DNA of 64,000 bases from Rhodocyclaceae bacterium (lineage in GTDB: Bacteria; Pseudomonadota; Gammaproteobacteria; Burkholderiales; Rhodocyclaceae): NCBI GenBank assembly GCA_016702335.1, contig JADJEF010000020.1:1612001-1676000 (forward strand), read 5' to 3'. Below the pieces are notes generated by a model, which worked only from the letters and a program-made list of their open reading frames with translations, was not told the DNA's origin and searched no databases. Position numbers and translations under genes: made by a program. Shown in pieces: positions 12,163 to 29,629 of the stretch (positions within the stretch are counted from its first letter, which is position 1; each line of letters starts with the position of its first letter).

Positions 12163-13632
12163 TCAGTTTCGCTTGCGGTACAGGCGATGATAGTGATCGA
12201 TAGGCACAAACAGTGAATTGCCGACAAAACTCAGGGATTCGGACTGCCCGATGAACAGCAGTCCCTGCGCGTGCAGGGACTGGTGAAAGCACTTGATCAG
12301 CTGATCCTGCAGGTGCGATTTCATGTAGATGAGCAGATTGCGGCAGCTGACCAGATCGAGCTTATCCGGCGGTGTAACGGCCAGCAGATCGCACTGTTCG
12401 TAACGCACGCAGACGAGAAGTTCCGGGTTCGCCTGATAGTGCTGGCCATGGGCTGAGAAGTAGCGCTCGCGGAGTGCGGGGTCCATCTCCTTGAAGGCCG
12501 TGGCGCGATAGCTGCCCGCGCGGGCCAGCGCCAGCGCCTCGGGGTTGAGGTCGGTGGCGGTGATCTCGATTGCACGCGCCCCGGCCAGCTCCTTGAGCAT
12601 GATCGCCAGCGTCAGGGCTTCCTCCCCCGAGGCACAGCCGGGCACCCAGACGCGGACCGGCTCGTCCGGGCGCTTCGCGGCAACCAGCTGGGCCAGTGAC
12701 GCCTTCAGCGTGTCGAAGGATTCCCGGTCGCGGAAAAACGAGGACACCGACACCAGAAACAAGTGCTGCAAGATCTTCAGTTCCTCGGGGTGGTCGCGCA
12801 CATACGCCTGATAGGCGGGTATTGAGGCCATACCCAGCGTGTCTTTGCGCTTTTCCAGGCGGCGCAGCAGGGTGTCTTCCTTGTAACTGGAAAAATCGAT
12901 GCCCGTGGCGTTGAGAATTTGCGGCAGCAGGCTTTGCAACTCGCGATAGGCTGGGTCGACCACCACTGGGTCGGCATAGTCCGGTGAGACCTCGGCCAGT
13001 GCGCGGGCCAGTGCCGAGGGCGCATGGTCGGGCGCTCGCCAGTCGGCGCGCGGCTGACCGGGGAACAGCGTCGCCAGTGTCGGGCCGATCTGGTCCGCCG
13101 GCAGAATCTGACCGATGGCCTGGGTCGCGATGGCCGCCGTTGGCATGCCGTCAAACTTTGCGTCAGCGGGTTGCTGCGCCAGTGTCAGCCCACCGCTGGC
13201 CTTGATCGCCCGGCAGCCCTGTGCGCCATCAGTACCGGTGCCCGAGAGCACGATGCCGATAGCCTGGTGGCGCATCGATTCGGCCAGTGAAACAAACAGG
13301 GCGTTGACCGACGGCGTGGACAGATGCCCCGCGCCCGGCTCTTTCAGGCGCAGCGTCTCGCCATGAACCTGCCCGTCTTTGCCGGAGGGAATGACATACA
13401 CGGTGTCCGGCAGCAGCTTTACGCCTTCCGTGCCCAGTACCACGGGCAGCGCCGATTCGCGCCCGATCAGGCGCACCACCAGCGCGTCGTGACCGTCCTT
13501 GGCCATGTGCTGGGCGACCACATAGGCAACGCGCCCGGTCGGTCGCATGGCGGCAAACATCAGCAGCATGGCCTCCAGCCCGCCGGCCGAGGAACCGACG
13601 CCGGCGATGTGCAGCTCGTGTTTGCTCAACAT
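12163..13632 (-). CDS. CheB-CheR fusion (protein-glutamate methylesterase/methyltransferase)
   Basis: 489 aa from ATG at 13632. Residues about 8-190 are a CheB methylesterase without receiver, with the catalytic set visible: GSSAGG serine, QHM histidine and the Asp of LSGTGTDGAQG. Residues about 220-489 are CheR: helical N-domain (SSYKEDTLLRRLEKR), SFFRD, the SAM-binding VPGCASGEEALTL, and VSCRNLLIYM. Unlike larger CheB-CheR-PAS-kinase fusions it ends after CheR. No methyl-accepting chemotaxis protein or CheA is in the window, so in this island it probably adapts a kinase-linked sensor rather than flagellar chemotaxis; that role is inference. Confidence 0.93.
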   Translation of the reverse strand: MLSKHELHIAGVGSSAGGLEAMLLMFAAMRPTGRVAYVVAQHMAKDGHDALVVRLIGRESALPVVLGTEGVKLLPDTVYVIPSGKDGQVHGETLRLKEPGAGHLSTPSVNALFVSLAESMRHQAIGIVLSGTGTDGAQGCRAIKASGGLTLAQQPADAKFDGMPTAAIATQAIGQILPADQIGPTLATLFPGQPRADWRAPDHAPSALARALAEVSPDYADPVVVDPAYRELQSLLPQILNATGIDFSSYKEDTLLRRLEKRKDTLGMASIPAYQAYVRDHPEELKILQHLFLVSVSSFFRDRESFDTLKASLAQLVAAKRPDEPVRVWVPGCASGEEALTLAIMLKELAGARAIEITATDLNPEALALARAGSYRATAFKEMDPALRERYFSAHGQHYQANPELLVCVRYEQCDLLAVTPPDKLDLVSCRNLLIYMKSHLQDQLIKCFHQSLHAQGLLFIGQSESLSFVGNSLFVPIDHYHRLYRKRN

Positions 13633-13667
13633 CAAGGATCGGGGCTGACTGGCAAGCGTGGCGGCGA

Positions 13668-14012
13668 TCAGGCCCTGCCGTCAAGTAGCAGGGCCAGTGC
13701 GCTGCGTACGCTGGCAACGTCGGCCGTCGATAGCTTTCCAAGCTCTCCACGTACCAGACGATGGTCAAGGGTAAAAAGTTTGAAGCGCACCAATGAAGGT
13801 GATGGCAAGCCCGCAGCATTGAGGTCGGCAATCGGGCAGTCGAGTGGCCAAGGTGCGTTACCCAGCGAGGTAATCATGGCCATCACGGAATGAGCTGCCG
13901 GGGCATTGAATGCAGTCGCATCGGAGAGCACCAACGCGGGGCGGTTCTTGGTGGCATTGCGGTCAGTGAACGGAAACGGGACGCGGACCACCGTGAAGCG
14001 CTCAAAGCTCAC
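13668..14012 (-). CDS. MazF/PemK-type toxin
   Basis: 114 aa, predicted endoribonuclease toxin. GTG start at 14012 overlaps the antitoxin stop (GTGAGCTTTGA), the usual coupling in such pairs; the frame is open to 14069 but that would overlap the antitoxin deeply. Recognisable PemK-fold features: RFTVVRVPFPFTD strand at the start, KNRPALVLSD, a central SVMAMITS strand, and SPSLVRFKLFTLD. Pairs with the AbrB-like antitoxin directly upstream. The pair sits between a kinase gene and cheB-cheR, interrupting an otherwise signalling-only gene run. Confidence 0.82.
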   Translation of the reverse strand: MSFERFTVVRVPFPFTDRNATKNRPALVLSDATAFNAPAAHSVMAMITSLGNAPWPLDCPIADLNAAGLPSPSLVRFKLFTLDHRLVRGELGKLSTADVASVRSALALLLDGRA

Positions 14013-14232
14013 GGTAGGCCTCTTCGTCCGCGCTGCCTGCCCACTCGGACAACGTGCCCGCGACGGCATGCAGATAATCGATGTCGAGCGGCTGCACGCG
14101 ACGTACCGTCGCCGTCCCGTCAGCGCCGACTTCCCAAGCGATCAGGTCACCAGACGACACATGCAACGCGGCGCGTACACTCTGCGGTATGGTGGTTTGA
14201 CCTTTGGCCGTGATCTTGGCAACAGCGAGCAT
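14002..14232 (-). CDS. AbrB/SpoVT-domain antitoxin
   Basis: 76 aa. ATG at 14232 with GGAG 7 nt upstream is preferred over the ATG at 14256. Swapped-hairpin AbrB motif: MLAVAKITAKGQTTIPQSVR, then GDLIAWEV and a C-terminal acidic toxin-binding tail. Predicted to neutralise the MazF/PemK toxin it overlaps by 11 bp and to repress its own promoter in the A+T-richer 125-bp gap upstream. Bases 14109-14135 resemble the dispersed repeat, but here the sequence also fits the native fold. Confidence 0.85.
   Translation of the reverse strand: MLAVAKITAKGQTTIPQSVRAALHVSSGDLIAWEVGADGTATVRRVQPLDIDYLHAVAGTLSEWAGSADEEAYREL
14109..14135 (-). repeat. Dispersed-repeat-like sequence in antitoxin
   Basis: Carries the exact 10-bp core GTCGGCGCTG followed by ACGGGACGGCGA; read as EVGADGTAT at about residues 33-42. 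Could be convergence because AbrB domains often have a similar strand here. Confidence 0.4.
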
Positions 14233-14381
14233 GACATTCTCCGGTAAGGATTGCATTACATTCTTACTTTACAGCGATAATGATAGAAGTGCTGGTCACA
14301 TTAACCGCTCTGGAAGCGGACGATGTTCGACTCTCGCCTTAACGTTGCAATTCTGGGTGTCTCATTACCCTATTTGCAACA

Positions 14382-19303
<4,922 letters not shown>

Positions 19304-19307
<4 letters not shown>

Positions 19308-21604
19308 TGGGTATCCCCTTTGTTTGCTGCGGCCATCGCCTGTCGCGCCTGCTCGGCGTCTTCCGCCAGGCTCAGCGCCGCGAAGCGCTCCTGCTGCAAG
19401 GTAGCGATCAGGTGTCGAATAGCTTCCGGATCATTCAGATCATCAACCCCGGCCGGGCCGTCATTGCCCATTTCTGCGGCAAAGGCCTCGGCTTCGATCT
19501 GAATCGACTGCAGGGCCGCCGACTCATAGACTGGTGCCTGACCCAGCGTTTCGGCCAGCCGATTGACCTCGTGCTTCAGTTCGAGAATGCGTCCCTCCCG
19601 ACGCTGGGTAAGGCGATTGAAACGTTCGGCGTCGGCCAGGCGGGCGCTGTCGTGCTCGGCCTGCTTGACGGTGCTGACATCGATGAAGGTGCCTACCAGG
19701 CCGCCGGGCTCGCCACTGGTCTGGCGAAAGGCGGCCACGAAGTAGATCGTGTCGTGCAATGTGCCGTCGGCAAAGGGGATTTTCATGTCCCGCTCAATGG
19801 TGCCTGCCTGCGCAATGGTGGCTTCGTCTTCCGCCTGATAACTCTGCCGGTCCGCTTCGGGAAGGTACTCCAGATCCAGCACGCGTTTGCCGATGAGGTC
19901 TGCGCGCGCGACATTGAAGGTGCGCTCGTAGGCCTTGTTGACCCCCATGAAGCGGGTGTCGGGCCCTTTGTAGAACACTGGGTAGGGAATGGTGTCGATC
20001 AGCGCCTGCTGAAAGTTCAGCTGCTCGGCCTGGGCGCGCTCGGCGGCCACCACTTCTTCCAGCGTGGTTTGCGCGGCGACGGTGCGGCCGAGAATTTCCA
20101 GATTCATGGCCAGCAGGCGCGTCATGTCGAGCAGACGTTCGTGATCCGCCGCCCCGGGCACGTTCAGCAAGGCCAGTTCCACCACGCCCAGCAACTCGTC
20201 CTTGAGCAGCACGGGGGCAATCAGCAGTGCCGCCGGGGGCGTCGAGCCGAGGCCGGAGTGGATCACGCCCAAGCCGGCGGGAATGTCGGTAATGATCAGC
20301 GGCCGGTGGTCGCGCGCGCACTGGCCGAGCAGCCCTTCGCCCACCGCCAGACGGCTGGCGGGTTCCTCGACACAGGCATAGGTGGCTCGCCGTACCAGTT
20401 GCTCAGGGTGATCGGCATCAACCAGATAGACCACGCCCTGCAAGGCATGAAAGATGCGGTGCATCTCGCCCAGAAAAGTGTGCGTCAGTTCCTCCCAGCT
20501 CTTGGCGTATTGCAGCAGCAAGGCGGCGGCCGCTACCTGCTCTTTGTGCACGGCCTGCGCCTGCTGCTCGTGCGACATGCGGGCGAGCTCGTCGGTGGCC
20601 AGCGCCTGCCGGTGATGGCTTTGCAGTACCTTGAGCACCATGGTGCCCAGCAGCAGCACCAGCATGGCGGTGAATGAACCCACCCCGAGCCGCTGCGTCA
20701 GCGGCACGGTGCGGTCGAGGTCTTCCATCAGTACCAGTGTCCAGTCACCAAAGGGATCGTTCCACTGCACGGGTGCCCGGGTGACGGCGAAGCGGCGACC
20801 ATCGAAGGGCTGTACGCCCGCTTCAATGCTGATCGGCAGCAAGGCCGGCTCGGCGCTGTCAAACATTTTGCCGAACTGTTTGAGCTCACGGATGGCCTTG
20901 AGCCGCTCGGGCGTAGCGGTGCCCGCCAGCCGCCCGATCCATTCCGGCCGGCTGCTGGCGAAGACCACGCCCTGGGGCGAGAGCAGCACCGCGGCATCGG
21001 CCTTGTCACGCAGCAGATCATCGACTTTGAGCAGGCCTGTGCGGGCCACGACGACGCCGATGGTGTCGGTGGCGTTGGTGGTATCGACAAACACGGGCGC
21101 CGAAAAATACAGGGAGCGATCACCGCGCGCCAGGCTGACGGCGGCATAGACATTGCCCAGGCCCTGCATGCCCATCTGATAGTAGGGGCGAAACTTGACG
21201 TTCAGGCCCGTCGAGGGCTTGCCGCTGTTGTCCCAGGAGGTGCCCACCACACCGCTGGTCGTTACTACAAACACTCCATCGGCGTCATAGCTGCGCCCCA
21301 CGCTCTCCAGTACCTGGCTGATGCGGGCATTGTTGGGGGGCAGCTGGCCCAGCGCTTCGCGCTTGATTTCGGCGTCGATCAGGCCGAGCAGCGACACGGA
21401 GCCCATCAGGTTGCCATTGAGAGTAGTGGACATCAATTCGAGGGCACGGCGGCTGACATCGGTTTCGAGCAGCGAGAGGCGCTCGGCTTCGCGCACATCG
21501 CGCATGATGTTGGTCGCCAGCAGTGAGGCCAGGACGACGCCGGTGAGAAACACCAGCCAGGCCAGTCGTCGATGTTCAAAAATGAGCCTTGCAAACAGGT
21601 TCAT
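19304..21604 (-). CDS. Membrane Cache-GAF-PAS sensor without recognised output domain
   Basis: 766 aa. TM1 about 15-33, long periplasmic double-Cache-like region about 40-295 (DGVFVVTTSG, SLYFSAPVF), TM2 about 305-325, GAF about 365-510 (EGLLGQCARDHRPLI), PAS about 530-640 (LIDTIPYPVFYKGPDTRFMGVNKA), then a coiled coil and a glutamine-rich C-terminus. No His-kinase, cyclase or EAL region follows. It overlaps the next kinase gene by 4 bp, so both subunits are probably made together; a sensor partner of that kinase is inferred. Its GAF belongs to the same paralogous set as the other GAF domains in this island. Confidence 0.87.
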
Positions 21605-21647
21605 TGCCCAGCTCCGAAGAAATTAGCGTTCGCGTCGCGCATGTGCC

Positions 21648-25622
<3,975 letters not shown>

Positions 25623-25782
25623 GACGGCAGCGGAAAATCGGCTCAGTCTATCGCCAAGCGCCGCTTATTTTTGTGCCGGCAGTGCAACCGCCAAAGAATT
25701 GTCAGGCAGACGCCCCTCCCGATCTTGCGGCTTGATCGGTAGCGTACGCCGGTTGCCGGCACTGGCGTCGTCGTCTCCCGGC

Positions 25783-26613
25783 CTAGCCGAAGGAAAAAGC
25801 GGAGAGTGTCGTTTCCATGACCCGGTCGGTAAATATCCGCCGGCCTTCGTCTTCACCCGCCGCCCCTGCGACAACCATCAAGGGCAACAGGTGTTCTTCG
25901 GCGCGCGGCGGATGACACCAGCGTGCGGCGGGTGCCAGTTCCCAGTCGCCCAGGGCCTGATGGCGCGCCTGCCAGGGCTGACCGACCGATTGCGTCAGCC
26001 AGCGGTCAAACTCGTCGGAAACGGGACCAAAGTGCGGATCGCCATAGCCGCGCATATTGTGAAAACTCATTCCGCTGCCAATGATCAGGATGCCCTCGTC
26101 ACGCAGTGGTGCAATGGCCCGACCGGCTTGCAAGTGCGACTCGGCGTCCAGACTCTGCAGCAGGGACAACTGAACAACGGGAATGTCGGCCTCGGGGAAC
26201 ATCAGACACATCGGAATGAACATCCCGTGGTCGAAGCCACGTATCGCATCCGAACTGGCTGGCACACTGGCCTGCGCGAGCAGCGCGGTGAGGCGCGCGG
26301 CGAGTTCGGGTGCCCCCGGGGCGGGATACTGCAAATCATAGGTGTGCGACGGAAAACCATGGTAGTCGTAGATCAGCCCCGGAGTCTTTCCCCCGGTGAC
26401 CGCAAAAGAGGCTTCGAGCCAGTGTGCCGAAATCACCACGATGGCCTTGGGGCGCTGCGCCAGGGACGCCGCCAAGTGGCGCAGGAATCCGGCCATCTTG
26501 TGCCAGGCATCCGGCGGATTCCACTCCATGAAAAAACAGGGGCCGGCTCCGTGTGGCACAAACCAGGTGGGCATCCGGGCTGTATCGGGCCTGTGGCTGA
26601 GGGGGTGAGACAT
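25783..26613 (-). CDS. Extradiol ring-cleavage dioxygenase, class III (4,5-DOPA dioxygenase / LigB family, YgiD-like)
   Basis: 276 aa; ATG at 26613 is 8 nt after GAGGAG. Probable non-haem iron or zinc enzyme of the LigB superfamily. Visible conserved pieces: FVPHGAGPCFF with the first metal His, VISAHW with the second, a central FDHGMFIPMCLMFP with a conserved His, GSGMSFHN, and a C-terminal EEHLLPLMVVAGAA. Length and order match the DODA/YgiD group. Substrate cannot be told; YgiD-type proteins cleave catechols such as DOPA in vitro. It stands alone, 160 bp upstream of the kinase start and 82 bp from the AraC gene stop. Confidence 0.9.
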   Translation of the reverse strand: MSHPLSHRPDTARMPTWFVPHGAGPCFFMEWNPPDAWHKMAGFLRHLAASLAQRPKAIVVISAHWLEASFAVTGGKTPGLIYDYHGFPSHTYDLQYPAPGAPELAARLTALLAQASVPASSDAIRGFDHGMFIPMCLMFPEADIPVVQLSLLQSLDAESHLQAGRAIAPLRDEGILIIGSGMSFHNMRGYGDPHFGPVSDEFDRWLTQSVGQPWQARHQALGDWELAPAARWCHPPRAEEHLLPLMVVAGAAGEDEGRRIFTDRVMETTLSAFSFG

Positions 26614-26694
26614 ATCGAATCTCCTCGAATCTCCTGATATTCGGTGGCCTGGTCCCGGATCGTCTCGATGCCGGGCTCGACACGCCCGGACAGA

Positions 26695-27744
26695 TTACCG
26701 CCTCCGGTACTGCCCGGGCGAGAGCCCGGTCATGCGCCGAAAAGCGCGGCCGAAATTGGCGGCGTCGCCATAGCCGAGACTCTCACCGATCTCGCCGACG
26801 GTATAGCGGGCATCGCCCAGCAGCTTGCAGGCCAGCTCGAGCTGGCGCGCCGCGCGCAGTTCGCCGAAGCGGGTGCCCTGCCCGGCCAGGCGCCGGTTGA
26901 GCGTGCGCGGCGACAGGCACAGGGCGGCGGCCAGTTCCTCGAGGCGGGGCAGCGCCGGGGGCGTGCGCAGGCGCCCGGCGCCCGCCACTCCCTGATCAAA
27001 ACGGCCGGCCAGCCAGTGGTCGGCACGCGCCACCACGTCGTCGGGGCTGAGCACGGCATCGAGCGCCTCGCGGCAGCGCTGCAGCGACGACGCGTAGGTC
27101 TTTTCGTCATGCAGCGGGCAGGGGATGCCCTTGAGCCCGACCGGCATGGCAATGCCGTCAAAGCCCGCGTGAAACTGGCAGCGCGCACGCAGCGCCTCAG
27201 GGTAGCGCTCGGCGTGCGCCGGCGGCGGTCGGCGCAGGCACAGCTGCACATCGACGGCATCGAGCCCGATCACGGCATCGACATAGCTCAGGGCAATCTG
27301 CATCACCAGCTCGAGCGTCGGTAATTCCAGTTCGCCCAGCGGGTAGAGCCCGGTATCGACGTGCAGCTCGATGTGCTGTTCGCTCTGTCGCGCCTCGAAA
27401 CCCAGGTACGGGGCGCGGATGCGGGCAAAGCGGCCGAAGACATCAAGCCCTTCGCCCAGCGTCGGCGCCGACAGGGCGGCAAAGCCGAGCGGGCCGTGGC
27501 TGTTGATATTGAGCTGGCGGCCAAAATCGAGCGCCCAGTCGGGGCGCCCGGCCAGCCGCCCGGCATTGCGAAAGACCTGCAGCTGCTCGCTGACGGTGAT
27601 GGTCGCGCGCGCGGCGAGGGTGGCGAGGGTGACGCTTTGCAGCGCGGTGCCCGCGAGCAGGTCGGCGGCCTGGCCCGGCCAGCGCTGCACCAGCAGGCGC
27701 GCGTAGGTGCTGGGCACGGGCAGATTGGCAATTTCGCGGGTCAT
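26695..27744 (-). CDS. AraC-family transcriptional regulator (Arabinose_bd + HTH_18), divergent from alkB
   Basis: 349 aa. N-terminal ligand-binding region about residues 20-205 of the OruR/ArgR-like AraC group, C-terminal double helix-turn-helix about 245-349 with ELAAALCLSPRTLNRRLAGQG and the second motif IGESLGYGDAANFGRAFRRMTG, ending SPGQYRRR. ATG at 27744. The 124-bp gap to the divergent alkB contains an imperfect inverted repeat, so it is probably the activator of the alkane hydroxylase operon, as similar AraC proteins are near other alkB genes. The inducer is inferred to be an alkane or alkanol. Confidence 0.9.
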   Translation of the reverse strand: MTREIANLPVPSTYARLLVQRWPGQAADLLAGTALQSVTLATLAARATITVSEQLQVFRNAGRLAGRPDWALDFGRQLNINSHGPLGFAALSAPTLGEGLDVFGRFARIRAPYLGFEARQSEQHIELHVDTGLYPLGELELPTLELVMQIALSYVDAVIGLDAVDVQLCLRRPPPAHAERYPEALRARCQFHAGFDGIAMPVGLKGIPCPLHDEKTYASSLQRCREALDAVLSPDDVVARADHWLAGRFDQGVAGAGRLRTPPALPRLEELAAALCLSPRTLNRRLAGQGTRFGELRAARQLELACKLLGDARYTVGEIGESLGYGDAANFGRAFRRMTGLSPGQYRRR

Positions 27745-27764
27745 GGGCCATTATTGCCTGAGGT

Positions 27765-27811
27765 GGCGATAAATGACCAATCAATTGTCGCAAACAGCAA
27801 TTTATTGCGCC
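27765..27811. promoter_or_regulatory. Candidate operator/promoter region between araC-type gene and alkB
   Basis: GGCGATAAAT at 27765-27774 faces AATTTATTGCGCC at 27799-27811 as an imperfect inverted repeat, with the small palindrome TTGTCGCAA (27785-27793) in the middle. Likely site for the divergent AraC regulator; not tested. Confidence 0.35.
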
Positions 27812-27868
27812 CGTCGTGCGGACTACAGTGCGTTTCATCCCGATCACAACGACAGGAGGAACCCGGTC

Positions 27869-29080
27869 ATGACCACCTACGCGATCACGCACCCGCAGCA
27901 GGGCACGATCACCTACCGCGACCGCAAACGCTGGCTCTGGCTGGCCTCGATGGTGTATCCGCTGGTCTCGGTGTCGGGCATTCCGCTGTATCTGTGGAGC
28001 GGCAACGAGTGGGCGCTGCTGGTACCGGTGCTCAGCGGCTACTTCGGCGTTACCGCGATGGACTGGCTGTTCGGTGCCGATCAATCGAACCCGCCCGAGG
28101 CCCTCGTGCCGCAGCTGGAAGACGACCCCTACTACCGCTGGCTGGTCATCCTCACCATTCCCATGCACTTTATCGTGCTGCTGGTGCTCGCCACCTTTGC
28201 CGCGAAAAGTGGCGTGTCGCCCCTGGGCATGCTCTTTCTGGCGATCACCGCCGGGCTGTACAGCGGGCTGGGCATCAATACGGCACACGAACTGGGGCAC
28301 AAGAAGTCGGCGCTGGAACGCTGGCTGTCGCGCATCGTGCTTGCCGTGCCGGCCTACGGGCACTTCTGTGTCGAGCACAACCGCGGCCACCACCGCTATG
28401 TCGCCACGCCGGAGGACCCGGCCAGCTCGAAGATGGGTGAGAACATCTACGCCTTCGCCTGCCGCGAGATTCCCGGTGCCTGCCGCCGCGGCTGGCAGGC
28501 GGAAAAGGAGCGCCTGCAGCGTACCGGGCAGTCGGTGTGGAGCCTCGACAACGAAATCCTGCAGTCCTATGCACTCTCGGCGGTACTGCAGGTGAGCCTG
28601 ATCGCCGCGCTCGGCTGGGTGATGGTGCCCTTCCTGCTGATCCATAATTTCTATGCCTGGTGGCAGCTGACCAGCGCCAACTACATCGAGCACTACGGCC
28701 TGCTGCGCGCGCAGGACGCCAGCGGCCGCTACGAGCACTGCCAGCCGCACCACAGCTGGAACGCCAACCACGTTGCCTCGAACCTGCTGCTGTTTCATCT
28801 GGAGCGGCACTCCGACCACCATGCGCACCCGACCCGCCGCTATCAGAGCCTGCGCGCCTTCCCCAATCTGCCCGAGCTGCCCACGGGCTATTTCGGCATG
28901 TTCCTGCTCGCGCTGTTCCCGCCGCTGTGGTACCGGGTAATGGATCGTCGCCTGCTCGCTTTGCCGCACATTCGGAGTGATTTCAACAAGATCAATGTGT
29001 TGCCCGCGCGCCGCGCCGAATTGGTCGCGCGCTACGCCGGTGCGTTCGCCAAACCGGTCAATACCGGGCTGCCGGCATGA
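27869..29080 (+). CDS. alkB: Alkane 1-monooxygenase (integral-membrane non-haem diiron)
   Basis: 403 aa; ATG at 27869 is preceded by AGGAGG at 27854-27859, so the earlier in-frame ATG at 27773 is rejected. Hydroxylates the terminal carbon of alkanes using electrons from rubredoxin. The histidine boxes that bind the diiron centre are all there: HELGHKK from His140, HNRGHHRYVATPED from His170, HSDHHAHPTRRYQ from His314, plus the AlkB-specific NYIEHYGLLR. Several hydrophobic spans before and between the boxes fit a six-helix membrane enzyme. Its stop overlaps the rubredoxin start (ATGA), so the electron donor is co-translated. Confidence 0.97.
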   Translation: MTTYAITHPQQGTITYRDRKRWLWLASMVYPLVSVSGIPLYLWSGNEWALLVPVLSGYFGVTAMDWLFGADQSNPPEALVPQLEDDPYYRWLVILTIPMHFIVLLVLATFAAKSGVSPLGMLFLAITAGLYSGLGINTAHELGHKKSALERWLSRIVLAVPAYGHFCVEHNRGHHRYVATPEDPASSKMGENIYAFACREIPGACRRGWQAEKERLQRTGQSVWSLDNEILQSYALSAVLQVSLIAALGWVMVPFLLIHNFYAWWQLTSANYIEHYGLLRAQDASGRYEHCQPHHSWNANHVASNLLLFHLERHSDHHAHPTRRYQSLRAFPNLPELPTGYFGMFLLALFPPLWYRVMDRRLLALPHIRSDFNKINVLPARRAELVARYAGAFAKPVNTGLPA

Positions 29081-29244
29081 GTCGTTATGTCTGCCCCGAC
29101 TGCGGCTACATCTACGACGAAGCCACGGGCGAACCGCACCAAGGCTACGCGGCTGGGACGGTCTTCAACGAACTGCCGCCGACCTTCGTTTGCCCCGACT
29201 GCTATGTGCGCGGCAAGGAGGACTTTTTGCCGCAGAACGACTGA
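29077..29244 (+). CDS. Rubredoxin, AlkG1-like (first of tandem pair)
   Basis: 55 aa, overlaps the alkB stop by 4 bp. Two Cys pairs, CPDCGYIYDE near the start and CPDCYVRGKEDF near the end, bind one iron. The second knuckle carries an extra Arg (YVRGKEDF) where the next gene has GVGKADFE, the feature that separates AlkG1-type from AlkG2-type rubredoxins in alkane degraders. AlkG1 types are known to be poor electron donors to AlkB, so this copy may serve another role. Its stop overlaps the start of the next gene. Confidence 0.93.
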   Translation: MSRYVCPDCGYIYDEATGEPHQGYAAGTVFNELPPTFVCPDCYVRGKEDFLPQND

Positions 29245-29408
29245 TGGAAGTCTGGGTCTGCGTGGTCTGCGGCTATGTCTATGATCCGGCCGAAGGTGAT
29301 CCCGATCACGGGATCGCACCGGGCACCGCCTGGGCCGATGTACCTGCCGACTGGGTCTGCCCTGAGTGCGGGGTGGGCAAGGCCGATTTCGAGTTACAGA
29401 CGTTCTGA
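29244..29408 (+). CDS. Rubredoxin, AlkG2-like (second of tandem pair)
   Basis: 54 aa starting at an ATG that shares one base with the preceding TGA (TGATG). Cys pairs CVVCGYVYDP and CPECGVGKADFE, with GIAPGTAWADVPADWVCP between, all canonical. Classic electron carrier between rubredoxin reductase and AlkB. No reductase gene is in the window, so electrons must come from one encoded elsewhere. Probably the last gene of the alkB operon; a repeat copy lies about 100 bp downstream. Confidence 0.95.
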   Translation: MEVWVCVVCGYVYDPAEGDPDHGIAPGTAWADVPADWVCPECGVGKADFELQTF

Positions 29409-29501
29409 TTGCCGCAAGGCCGGAGCTGCCCGGAACAGGGTGCGGCCTGATGGCCACCCTGCGGGTTCGATGAGCCCCTCCGCTGCGGGAATGGCGCTGC
29501 T

Positions 29502-29530
29502 GGCAAGTCGGCGCTGGTGACACGGCGCTT
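29502..29530 (+). repeat. Dispersed repeat copy (intergenic)
   Basis: GGCAAGTCGGCGCTGG, TGAC, ACGGCGCTT, between the rubredoxin stop (29408) and the start of the MDR gene (29630). Confidence 0.85.
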
Positions 29531-29629
29531 GGGCGTCGCGGCGTACGGCTCCGCGGCCGGCCCGGCACGAAAGGGCAACCGGCGCTAAGCTCTGTCGTGG
29601 CACACACGCCCCCAACAAGGAATCTCACC

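Noticed and set aside
27467..27490. Sequence near GTCGGCGCCGACAGGGCGG resembling the dispersed repeat
   Set aside because: Only partial core and no ACGGCG at the right distance; consistent with chance in a GC-rich gene.
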